Shown: positions 20,608 to 29,819 of the stretch, in pieces
Layout of the letters: each line of letters begins with the position of its first letter
How positions within the stretch are numbered: position 1 is the first letter of the stretch
Source: Symbiodinium natans
Lineage: Eukaryota; Sar; Dinophyceae; Suessiales; Symbiodiniaceae
Assembly: GCA_905221605.1 (NCBI GenBank)
Contig: CAJNDS010002210.1
Location: 383,228-418,227 of the forward strand
Length of the DNA: 35,000 bases
Direction: 5' to 3'
Notes under the pieces: generated by a model
Seen by the model: the letters and a program-made list of their open reading frames with translations, nothing else
Databases searched by the model: none
Told to the model about the DNA's origin: nothing
Program-made: the position numbers and the translations under genes

Positions 20608-20688
20608 AAGGGTTGAGGGTTCATATACCTTAAGAGGAATGATAGTAGTATAGGGTATATGACCCCAATTCTATGGGGTTCATTCCAA
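20595..20688 (+). mobile_element. MITE-like inverted-repeat element
   Basis: Starts GAAATGAACCC and ends GGGGTTCATTCC, with internal inverted pieces (AGGGTTCATATACC against GGGTATATGACCCC). It is about 94 bp, AT-richer than its flanks, and non-coding. It supplies the stop codon of the preceding reading frame. Confidence 0.5.
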
Positions 20689-20776
20689 GGAAGACTCAAC
20701 TGCAGCACTCCCCCAGCCTGGGACAGCATCTTCGTGTCCGCTGCGTCTCGTCACAACGAGAGACTGCGCTGAGCCA

Positions 20777-20868
20777 GGGTTTAGGGTTTAGGGTTGAGGG
20801 TTTAGGCTTGTGGGTTTAGGGTTTAGGGTTTAGGGTTTAGGGTTTAGGGTTTAGGGTTTAGGGTTTAC
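20777..20868 (-). repeat. Telomere-like TTTAGGG array
   Basis: About 92 bp of TTTAGGG with a few variants near its left end. The 20869-21150 spacer after it has short dispersed motifs (AAGGCCCCTA, also at about 4660) and no recognisable gene. A CCCTAAA array follows at 21151-21219. Confidence 0.9.
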
Positions 20869-21150
20869 AAAGGCGACCCTTGCCCCCCATAAAAGCCATA
20901 CACCAAGCGGGAGGTTTCCTGGAATTCTGTAACGTCGGGGTCGGAAGAATTACCAATAATCCCTTATGGCCCCTTTGTAAGTATACCATAATGACTCCCA
21001 AAAAACCCTATTCTAATTATTAAGGCCCCTACATTATAAACATCCGAGGTCTGACCACGCCAGGACGTATGCTGGGTACTTGCTCCTTGGGCCAGCAATT
21101 TGGGCGGAACTTGCGGTGTGTTTGCCAAACTTGAGCTTTTCCCTTGAAGA

Positions 21151-21219
21151 CCCTAAACCCTAAACCCTAAACCCTAAACCCTAAACCCTAAACCCTAAAC
21201 CCTAAACCCTAAACCCTAA
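21151..21219 (+). repeat. Telomere-like CCCTAAA array
   Basis: About ten perfect CCCTAAA units. 21220-21440 after it has a short open frame without recognisable features. Confidence 0.9.
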
Positions 21220-21602
21220 GTCCCTTCCGGACCTTTGGGAGTGAGTCCTGCAAGCCTTGTGTCCCCTCCTTGGGTGCCGAAAGGCTGCAGTTCATTCGCG
21301 ATCGGCCGGAGTTTTTCCACTTGCGCAGCGTTGGCGGCTCCTTGGCTGATTCTGGTTGGGTTCCGGGCCTTAGGGTTTTTCAGCTTCCCGGTGTTTGCAT
21401 GTAGGGCTGGCCGCTGGAGTGCTTTTTAGCCTCACATGGAGGTTTCTGCGATTCATGGGGCATCCTTGACCAGGCATGGACCGACCAGCCTGCATCTATG
21501 ACGACGCTGCCTGCTCGTGTCGTATGAAGGTCTCCATCCTGCCAGAAGGCCGAGGGAACGCCTTGCCCGGTCTTGCATGCCTGATCCGAACCTGTGACTC
21601 AC

Positions 21603-21688
21603 CTTGGGATGTACCCCTTGTACTGTATAGTACCCCCCCAGTATAGTCCCTGTTAAGGAATGTTAGTATAAAGGGGGAACATCCCAAG
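21603..21688 (+). mobile_element. MITE-like element, copy 2, upstream of first MFS gene
   Basis: 86 bp with perfect 10-bp ends CTTGGGATGT/ACATCCCAAG, extending imperfectly inward (CCCCTTGTACT against AGTATAAAGGGGG). It ends about 95 bp before the start codon, where promoter elements would be expected. Confidence 0.65.
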
Positions 21689-21783
21689 ATTCACCCCTCA
21701 AACGCCAAACGCTGCATGTCGGCTCGAGCGTTTTGTCTTCGATTGGCCAAGCCGTGCGCACCAAGCCTTTCTGACTCTAGACC

Positions 21784-23265
21784 ATGGCCGAGTTGACCCC
21801 AGTGGCGGCCCCACCCAGCCCTGTCAAGGCGGATGCAAACGCTGTTGTGGAGGACGGGAAGGTCTACAGCACAGAGAAGGCCACGGTGAAGTCCGAGAAG
21901 GCTGAGGAGAGGGAGCCGAGCTCCCTGATCCTCTTCTGGCTTTGCTGCGTGAGTGCCCTGGAGGGCTTAGACACGCAGCTGGTTCCGGCGTGCCAGTTTG
22001 CCTTGCAGCGGGACCTTGGCCTCAGCCTTGGCCATTTTGCCATCCTGACCACGGTGCAGATGGTGCTGACGAACCTGGCCGCGCCCTTCTGGGGCATCTT
22101 GGCCGACCGGGGCACCATGAAGAAGAAGCACATCCTCTTCGTCGGCGCTCTGGGCGAGGGCCTTGCGGTGGCCATCTTTGCCTTCGTCCCCAACTTCTTC
22201 GTCATGGTGCTCCTGCGCGGCATGAGCGGCTTCTTCCTCGCCTCCCTGCGGCCCGTGTGCAATGGCCTGATTGCCGACCTCACTTCGGACAACCGCCGCG
22301 GCAAGATCTTCGGGCGCGTGCAGAGCGCGCTGCTCTTCGGCATGTTCTGCTCCCTGCTGATCGCCGGCAACGTGGCCAACCCCCACGTGGGGGACATCCC
22401 CGGCTGGCGCTTCCTCTTCGCGGGCGCAGGCCTCGTGGCCTTCTGCGTGGCTGCCGGGGTCGCCGGCTTCCTTGTAGAGCCGCCCCACCAGTTGGACGCC
22501 GCCTCCGAGAAGAAGGGCTGTGCGGCCGTGCGCACGGAGCTCTGCACGGTCCTGAACTTCCTCTGCATCCCGACCTTCTGCGTGATGATAATGCAAGGCG
22601 TCTTCGGCACCATCCCCTGGAGCGTCATGGGCAACAACCTCCTCTACTTCAAGCTCTGCGGCTTGGAGGACTGGGAGGCCAGCATCCTCGCCTCGGAGGG
22701 CACCGTCATGGGCATGTTCGGGAACATCATCGGGGGCATGGTGGCCGATGCCCTGGCCCGGCGCTTCGGCTACCACGGCCGGCCCTTGAGCGCACAGATC
22801 ACCGTGGCCATCGGCATCCCGCTCGTCTTCCTACAGTTCTACGGCATCCCGGCGGGCTCGGGAAGCTTCGGCACCTACTTCGCCCTCATTGCTGGCTTCG
22901 GCATCCTGGGATCCTGGGCCCAGTCCGGCACCAACTTCCCGATTCTCTCTGACATCGTGCCAGCCAGCGATCGCAGCAAGGTTATGGCTTGGGAGTGTGC
23001 CATGGAGAACTCGCTGGCCAATGCCATCGGGCCTGCCATGGTCTCCACCTTGGCGACCGGCGTCTTTGGCTACACATTCGGTGAGGAGGAGAAGAGCGGA
23101 AAGTCGCTTCACTCTGCGACGGCTCTTGGGAGTGCGATGGCGGCCACCATCTGCATTCCTTGGCTGATCACTCTGGCGGCCTACACTCTGCTCCACTGGA
23201 GCTATCCTCGGGACATGCGCCGCCTTCTTGCAAAGCAGCAGGCGGCCACTGAGGTGTCATTGTAG
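21784..23265 (+). CDS. Major facilitator superfamily transporter, copy 1
   Basis: A 493-residue, intronless membrane transporter of the MFS. Residues 1-47 are a soluble, charged N-terminus. Twelve hydrophobic segments follow, at roughly 48-68, 83-105, 115-135, 137-158, 177-197, 208-231, 255-278, 300-325, 338-354, 361-381, 402-428 and 444-472. The loop between helices 2 and 3 carries MFS motif A (GILADRGTMKKK, 104-115) with a weaker counterpart at GMVADALARRFG (318-329). RGMSGFFLASLRP (145-157) and IADLTSDNRRGKIFG (163-177) fit an MFS branch found in plants and algae. The substrate cannot be read from the sequence. The start is the first ATG, in context GACCATGG. The tail is short and cytosolic. 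Confidence 0.9.
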   Translation: MAELTPVAAPPSPVKADANAVVEDGKVYSTEKATVKSEKAEEREPSSLILFWLCCVSALEGLDTQLVPACQFALQRDLGLSLGHFAILTTVQMVLTNLAAPFWGILADRGTMKKKHILFVGALGEGLAVAIFAFVPNFFVMVLLRGMSGFFLASLRPVCNGLIADLTSDNRRGKIFGRVQSALLFGMFCSLLIAGNVANPHVGDIPGWRFLFAGAGLVAFCVAAGVAGFLVEPPHQLDAASEKKGCAAVRTELCTVLNFLCIPTFCVMIMQGVFGTIPWSVMGNNLLYFKLCGLEDWEASILASEGTVMGMFGNIIGGMVADALARRFGYHGRPLSAQITVAIGIPLVFLQFYGIPAGSGSFGTYFALIAGFGILGSWAQSGTNFPILSDIVPASDRSKVMAWECAMENSLANAIGPAMVSTLATGVFGYTFGEEEKSGKSLHSATALGSAMAATICIPWLITLAAYTLLHWSYPRDMRRLLAKQQAATEVSL

Positions 23266-24253
23266 GCTGCCCCGGCGGTGCGGCAACCGGCCACCCGGGT
23301 TGGCGCCCCCCGGTGAGGTCTTCCCTTCTGGGTGGGGAGCCACCAGTGCTTTTAAAGGCGTGCTGAAGGCATGTCCATACTTTTGCTGATGGGCAGTGAA
23401 TTCAATACGGCCGGCTAAGGGAGCGACGCAAACTAAACTGGACATAGCCGAGAAGACAGCAAGGGGTTTCTGTCTAGCTGACCTGCTCAGTTTGAATCGT
23501 TCTGCACGTCGGCTTGCGTGGAACTTGACGCAGGCCAAGGCATTTTTTTGAAGATGCCCCCTAGCGTAGACTTGATCTGATGGGCACGCTTGATGTGCCC
23601 CTAAAGCCGAATTTGCCATTTTTGGCTCGCGAGGCGTGCTCGTACTAGCATGACCGCCTCGCAGATGCTTGGCATGAACGCTGCCGGCGGGCGAGCGTCT
23701 ATAGTCGGGTTACGGCCTCTTGCTGATGCCGTATGGCCCATCCCTAGGTATCAAACGGCCCTAGGTTTGCTCATGGGCACTTTGAGAGTTCTGTGGGGGC
23801 AAGCCTAAACCCTAAACCCCAAACCCTAAACCCTAACATGATACCAAAAGGACAAGCCCTCTGCTTCCACAGACCTCGCTGGGTCCCCATGACTTGCCCG
23901 GATCGGCGTGTAGCCCACAAGCAGGACTACACAGCCCAGCAGTTCCATCCTCTTCCAGATGCGAAAACACAGAAACCTGCCTTTTTGGACTTGCTTACTG
24001 CCCTATACATACTAAATACCCTTTAAGGGATTATGTAGGGTTCGCTTGATCTTCTGTGCTTTTAGCCCCACATGGGGTTTCACGAACATCTGGGAACCCT
24101 AAAATGGACTCCCAAATAGTAGGATTCCCTTCTAATAAGGAAAGAAGGTACCCTGATTTTCGGAAGCCCCCCACATAGAAGTTTCGCTGAGATTCATGGG
24201 GCATGCAGGCCTTGACTAAAGGCACTGCTCATGTCGTCTGAAGGTCTCGAACG

Positions 24254-24316
24254 TTGGGATGTTCCCCCTTGTACTAACAATCCTGAGTACCCGTCGAATC
24301 CCTATTAAGGACTGTT
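24254..24316 (+). mobile_element. MITE-like element, copy 3, right end lost
   Basis: Keeps the left terminal sequence TTGGGATGTTCCCCCTTGTA and the interior (ACTAACAATCC, CCCTATTAAGGACTG), but the right terminal repeat is missing. The element runs directly into the shared sequence CCTCAAACGCCAAACGCTGC upstream of the second MFS gene. Its left arm is close to the reverse complement of the right arm of the copy at 21603-21688. Confidence 0.6.
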
Positions 24317-24405
24317 TCCTCAAACGCCAAACGCTGCATGTCGGCTCAAGTGTTTTGTCTTCGATTGGCCAAGCCGTGCGCACCAAGCCTTTCCGACTCT
24401 AGACC

Positions 24406-25887
24406 ATGGCCGAGTTGACCCCAGTGGCGGCCCCACCCAGCCCTGTCAAGGCGGATGCAAACGCTGTTGTGGAGGACGGGAAGGTCTACAGCACAGAGAA
24501 GGCCACGGTGAAGTCCGAGAAGGCTGAGGAGAGGGAGCCGAGCTCCCTGATCCTCTTCTGGCTTTGCTGCGTGAGTGCCCTGGAGGGCTTAGACACGCAG
24601 CTGGTTCCGGCGTGCCAGTTTGCCTTGCAGCGGGACCTTGGCCTCAGCCTTGGCCATTTTGCCATCCTGACCACGGTGCAGATGGTGCTGACGAACCTGG
24701 CCGCGCCCTTCTGGGGCATCTTGGCCGACCGGGGCACCATGAAGAAGAAGCACATCCTCTTCGTCGGCGCTCTGGGCGAGGGCCTTGCGGTGGCCATCTT
24801 TGCCTTCGTCCCCAACTTCTTCGTCATGGTGCTCCTGCGCGGCATGAGCGGCTTCTTCCTCGCCTCCCTGCGGCCCGTGTGCAATGGCCTGATTGCCGAC
24901 CTCACTTCGGACAACCGCCGCGGCAAGATCTTCGGGCGCGTGCAGAGCGCGCTGCTCTTCGGCATGTTCTGCTCCCTGCTGATCGCCGGCAACGTGGCCA
25001 ACCCCCACGTGGGGGACATCCCCGGCTGGCGCTTCCTCTTCGCGGGCGCAGGCCTCGTGGCCTTCTGCGTGGCTGCCGGGGTCGCCGGCTTCCTTGTAGA
25101 GCCGCCCCACCAGTTGGACGCCGCCTCCGAGAAGAAGGGCTGTGCGGCCGTGCGCACGGAGCTCTGCACGGTCCTGAACTTCCTCTGCATCCCGACCTTC
25201 TGCGTGATGATAATGCAAGGCGTCTTCGGCACCATCCCCTGGAGCGTCATGGGCAACAACCTCCTCTACTTCAAGCTCTGCGGCTTGGAGGACTGGGAGG
25301 CCAGCATCCTCGCCTCGGAGGGCACCGTCATGGGCATGTTCGGGAACATCATCGGGGGCATGGTGGCCGATGCCCTGGCCCGGCGCTTCGGCTACCACGG
25401 CCGGCCCTTGAGCGCACAGATCACCGTGGCCATCGGCATCCCGCTCGTCTTCCTGCAGTTCTACGGCATCCCGGCGGGCTCGGGAAGCTTCGGCACCTAC
25501 TTCGCCCTCATTGCTGGCTTCGGCATCCTGGGATCCTGGGCCCAGTCCGGCACCAACTTCCCGATTCTCTCTGACATCGTGCCAGCCAGCGATCGCAGCA
25601 AGGTTATGGCTTGGGAGTGTGCCATGGAGAACTCGCTGGCCAATGCCATCGGGCCTGCCATGGTCTCCACCTTGGCGACCGGCGTCTTTGGCTACACATT
25701 CGGTGAGGAGGAGAAGAGCGGAAAGTCGCTTCACTCTGCGACGGCTCTTGGGAGTGCGATGGCGGCCACCATCTGCATTCCTTGGCTGATCACTCTGGCG
25801 GCCTACACTCTGCTCCACTGGAGCTATCCTCGGGACATGCGCCGCCTTCTTGCAAAGCAGCAGGCGGCCACTGAGGTGTCATTGTAG
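24406..25887 (+). CDS. Major facilitator superfamily transporter, copy 2
   Basis: Encodes the same 493-residue protein as the gene 2.6 kb upstream. The only coding difference I found is silent, at the third base of codon 350 (CTA in copy 1, CTG in copy 2). It is intronless, in the same orientation, with the same GACCATGG start context. Its 5' flank carries a shortened MITE and its 3' flank follows copy 1 for about 700 bp. The neighbouring genes are cut into many small exons, so the lack of introns suggests an ancestor that passed through an RNA intermediate; that is an inference. Both copies look intact and functional. Confidence 0.9.
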   Translation: MAELTPVAAPPSPVKADANAVVEDGKVYSTEKATVKSEKAEEREPSSLILFWLCCVSALEGLDTQLVPACQFALQRDLGLSLGHFAILTTVQMVLTNLAAPFWGILADRGTMKKKHILFVGALGEGLAVAIFAFVPNFFVMVLLRGMSGFFLASLRPVCNGLIADLTSDNRRGKIFGRVQSALLFGMFCSLLIAGNVANPHVGDIPGWRFLFAGAGLVAFCVAAGVAGFLVEPPHQLDAASEKKGCAAVRTELCTVLNFLCIPTFCVMIMQGVFGTIPWSVMGNNLLYFKLCGLEDWEASILASEGTVMGMFGNIIGGMVADALARRFGYHGRPLSAQITVAIGIPLVFLQFYGIPAGSGSFGTYFALIAGFGILGSWAQSGTNFPILSDIVPASDRSKVMAWECAMENSLANAIGPAMVSTLATGVFGYTFGEEEKSGKSLHSATALGSAMAATICIPWLITLAAYTLLHWSYPRDMRRLLAKQQAATEVSL

Positions 25888-26835
25888 GCTGCCCCGGCGG
25901 TGCGGCAACCGGCCACCCGGGTTGGCGCCGCCCGGTGAGGTCTTCCCTTCTGGGTGGGGAGCCAAAAGGTGCTTTTAAAGGCGTGCTGAAGGCATGTCCA
26001 TACTTTTGCTGATGGGCAGTGAATTCAATACAGCCGGCGCAGGGAGCGACACAAACTAAACTGGACATAGCCGAGAAGACAGCAAGGGGTTCTGTCTAGC
26101 TGACCTGCTCAGTCTGAATCGTTCTGCACGTCGGCTTGCGTGGAACTTGACGCAGGCCAAGGCATCTTTTTGAAGATGCCCCCTAGCGTAGACTTGATTT
26201 GATGGGCACGCTTGATGTGCCCCTAAAGCCGAATTTGCCATTTTTGGTTCGCGAGGCGTGCTCGTACTAGCATGACCGCCTCGCAGATGCTTGGCATGAA
26301 CGCCTGCCGGCGGGCGAGCGTTTATAGTCGGGTTACGGCCTCTTGATGATGCCGTGTGGCCCATCCCTAGGTATCCTACGGCCCTAGGTTTGCTCATGGG
26401 CACTTTGAGAGTTCTGTGGGGGCAACCCTAAACCCCAAACCCTAACATGATACCGAAAGGACAAGGCCCTCTGCTTCCACAGACCTCGCCGGGTCCCCAT
26501 GACTTCCCCGGATCGGCGTGTAGCCCACAAGCAGGACTACACAGCCCAGCAGTTCCATCCTCTTCCAGATGCGAAAACACAGGAGCCTGCCTCTTCTTTG
26601 GTTGACTCGAAGCCAGTTGGTGTCAGTCTGAGGTCTGTTTGGTGAGGCCCAAACACAAAAGGCCCAGGCGTGCCAGGGAAAGCATGAGCTCGCCGATGTA
26701 GTACCACCCCCAGGCTAGGCCTGATAAAAGCAGGCCCTGCGGGCTCTGGCAGAGCAGGTTGGATGAAACGAAGAGTTCTTAGCCGGCCGCTGCTCTGTAG
26801 CCTGACACGTCTCCCGCCACGCAAGGGCAAGTCCG

Positions 26836-27660
26836 AAACCCTAAACCCTAAACCCTAAACCCTAAACCCTAAACCCTAAACCCTAAACCCTAAACCCTAA
26901 ACCCTAAACCCCAAACCCCAAACCCTTGCGGCCGCAGGGTGGACGATGCTGAATTCCACCGCCGACGAAGACTTGGAAGAGCCTTGCTCGCAACGAAGGT
27001 TAGGCTTTAGGGTTTAGGGTTTAGGGTTTAGGGTTTAGGGTTTAGGGTTTAGGCTTTAGGGTCTAGGCTTAGGGTGCAGGGTTTAGGGTGCAGGGTTTAG
27101 GGTTTAAAAGGGTTTAGGGTCTAGGTTGTAGGGTTTAGACTGCCCAAGCCCGGATGCGGAAGGGCTGTATCAATTTGGAAGATGTGTGTTTCAAGCTAGA
27201 AATCCCTTTGCCCTATTGCTTGCTTGTAGAACCCTCCCTGGTTATGCTTTTTTGGAACGGCTACAAGGCACCCCCTACACTAACCCCGAAACCCAAACTC
27301 CTAAACCCTAAACCCTAACCCCACGCAGGACAAGGGCTGGAGTCTCGGCGGTTCCTTCTTTGTTTCTTCGGGGCCACTTGTCAGTCAACGCGTCGGTGGG
27401 GTTTAACGTTTATGGGCTCAGGGGGTTTTGGCCTGAAGCCTGAAGCCCCCCCAAAAACCCCATGCCTAAAACCTTAAGGCCCTAAACCACAAAAAGCCAC
27501 TAGAACCCCTCAACGACTAAACCCCCGAACCTCTAACCCCTAAACCCTAGTGCACCCTCATAAACCCTGATAAACCCTAAGCCCCTAAACCCACTCCTAG
27601 GCCCTTCTTCCCCTTGTTCAGGGTTGAAGAGGTCCCTGTGAAGCAAACCTGAGGGCATCC
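26836..27660. repeat. Telomere-like arrays, mixed orientation
   Basis: CCCTAAA at 26836-26925, TTTAGGG at 27001-27140 (with TTTAGGC and GTGCAGGG variants), and degenerate CCCTAAA-type sequence at 27285-27320 and 27460-27600. The 26593-26835 stretch before the first block, and 27141-27284 and 27321-27459 between blocks, have no recognisable gene. Confidence 0.85.
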
Positions 27661-29819
27661 CCTAAACCCTAAACCCTAAACCCTAAACCCTAAACCCTAA
27701 ACCCTAAACCCTAAACCCTAAACCCTAAACCCTAAACCCTAAACCCTAAACCCTAAACCCTAAACCCTAAACCCTAAACCCTAAACCCTAAACCCTAAAC
27801 CCTAAACCCTAAACCCTAAACCCTAAACCCTAAACCCTAAACCCTAAACCCTAAACCCTAAACCCTAAACCCTAAACCCTAAACCCTAAACCCTAAACCC
27901 TAAACCCTAACCCTAAACCCTAAACCCTAAACCCTAAACCCTAAACCCTAAACCCTAAACCCTAAACCCTAAACCCTAAACCCTAAACCCTAAACCCTAA
28001 ACCCTAAACCCTAAACCCTAAACCCTAAACCCTAAACCCTAAACCCTAAACAAACCCTAAACCCTAAACCCGAAACCCTAAATATCCCGAGGGCATCATC
28101 CAGCTGGTCGCTCGGAAGGTGGCCCGCCTGGCCGAGGCGTGCGGCAGCGCAAAGGTCCCCCGGGGGGGGGGGGGGGGTTTTGGGTTTAGGGTTTAGGGTT
28201 TAGGGTTTAGGGTCCAGGGTTTAGGGTTTAGGGTTTAGAGTTTAGGGTGGTATTGTTTCAGGCATCTTAACATTATGGCGCTCTTGAAGGGTTTTGGGCT
28301 TCTCTATGAGATCCCAACCCGGCAGCCTTGATGAAAACTAAAGCTTGAAGCGGCGGCGTGGATTCGTTCAGTTACCAGAATTTTGGGAGAATCCAAAAAG
28401 TAGATCCCTTTCACGGTTTAGGGTTTAGGGTTTTAAGGGTTCCTCAGAACGACCCCTAGCATAGGGTACTATTTGGGGGCTCTACTTCTTAGATGTGCCC
28501 AGGGGTCTGGGTATGACTAGTCTTTGAAGGGCGGCACAGTCCAGTCGGAACTCCCAAACCCAAGCGTGCTCCACGAAACCTCTCAAAGGCTCGCAACTCC
28601 GCGGTCTGAGCGACCCTAAGCCCTAAATCCTTGGGGACCCCTGCAGTGTGGTTGCGAGGCTGCTAGGCAGGTGGCCCAAAAAGCCAAAAAAATATTATTA
28701 AGCCCCAAACCCGAAGCAGTCTGCATGTCATGGAGGTGGCAGAAACCCCAAAACCCCAAACCCCAAAACCCTAAACCCTAAACTCTAAACTCTAAAGCCT
28801 GAAATTGCAACTCCACCAATTTGTGAGAAGGTGCCTTTGGTCCGCTTGGGCAGAGACCCAGAAGTCAAGGAGGCTTCCGGGCGAGAGATTTTGAGACACC
28901 CTATACACCCTAAACCAGAAAACCCAAAACCCTAAACCCTAAACCCTAAACCCACAACCCAAAACCCGAAACTCGAAACCCTGAACCCGAAACCCTAAAC
29001 CCACAACCCCCAAACCCCAAACCCTGAACCTTGACCCTAAACCCTAAACCCCGAACCCTGAACCCTGGATGGGCTCATAGGTTTTTTGGAGTCTTGGGAG
29101 GATTGCCCCTCGCACCCGAACCCCTGTAAACTGGGGCTTGCACACTTTCCCATTCCCTAAAACCCTAAACCCAAACCCTAAACCCTAGCCCTAAACCCTA
29201 AACCCTAAACCCTAAACCCCACCTCTACATAGCACACAGTTTGTAAAGGGCCCCCCGAGCCCACACCAGCAAAGTAGAGCAAGCCTCTGTGCGGTCTTTG
29301 GCTTTCTGCTGTTCCGGATCCAGTACGTCAGAGTTAGAGACTGCAGCGGTGCCTTTTTCTCTGGCGTGCTTCATCAGATGCAGCTTAAGGGTTTAGGGTT
29401 TGGGGTTTCTAGGGTTTAGGGCAGCTGTAAGCAAGACTTCAACAGGGAACCGCATGTTCTACCAGGGCCGGCAGACGCTTGCAGTGCAAGGTACCTCCTG
29501 TCATAGAAGGGTCAGTCTCGTGTTCCTGGCCCATCAAAGTTTAAAGGCTCGGCTGAGAGCGCACATATATGACAAAGCCATGTAGAGCTCTAGACCCTAC
29601 GAAGCCCTACATCGCATGGCGGGCAGAGAAGAACCAAGCCCTAAACCCGAACTGGGTTTGGGGTTTAGGGTTTAGGGTTAGGGGTTTGGGTTTACGGTTG
29701 CCCTAGACCCTAACTTGGATGCATCCATGAACGCCCCAGGCTTTGCGCGGCCGGGCCTTGTTGGCGCTATTGGACGCCGACGCCCGGTGCCAGGCTGCCG
29801 CCGGGCGTGGGCAGCCTTG
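26938..29819 (+). CDS. Candidate exons of another split gene, product unknown
   Basis: Short open stretches with the border rules seen in the GH30 gene. 26938-26998 (CCGCAG|G ... AAG|GTTAGG) is open in two frames. 28092-28154 (CCGAG|G ... AAG|GTCCCC; GIIQLVARKVARLAEACGSA) is phase 0 to 0. 29446-29490 (ACAG|G ... CAAG|GTACC; NRMFYQGRQTLAVQ). 29740-29819 (CCAG|G, GC donor; ALRGRALLALLDADARC). An open stretch at 28803-28900 (CEKVPLVRLGRDPEVKEASG) may be another, with unresolved borders. Nothing ties them to one family and they may belong to more than one gene. 28092-28154 is the best single exon. Confidence 0.35.
27660..28083 (+). repeat. Longest CCCTAAA array in the window
   Basis: About 424 bp, nearly perfect heptamers, with one dropped-AA unit near 27909 and an ACAAACCC hiccup near 28050. 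It ends about 8 bp before the acceptor of the candidate exon at 28092. Confidence 0.95.

Larger units (their letters stand above)
21440..23976 (+). repeat. Direct segmental duplication, unit 1
   Basis: This segment, including the first MFS gene, is repeated at about 24187-26592 with a 2622-bp offset between the start codons. Similarity starts near GATTCATGGGGCAT and fades after GATGCGAAAACACAG. Both units keep a small CCCTAAA patch in the 3' flank (23805-23838; shorter at 26425-26447), so that patch predates the duplication. Confidence 0.9.
24187..26592 (+). repeat. Direct segmental duplication, unit 2
   Basis: Second copy of the 21440-23976 segment. The non-coding flanks differ by scattered substitutions and small indels (about 18 in the first ~500 bp after the stop codon), while the coding part differs at one base. 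The upstream part is more diverged and has lost the right end of the MITE. 23977-24186, between the units, holds a diverged copy of the CCCAAATAGTAGG dispersed repeat and no gene. Confidence 0.9.

Noticed and set aside
21864-25818. Long open frames on the minus strand and in the +3 frame across both MFS genes (257, 269, 336 and 409 codons)
   Set aside because: They are shadows of the GC-rich MFS coding sequence: no recognisable domain, odd composition, and interrupted by the one silent change between the copies.
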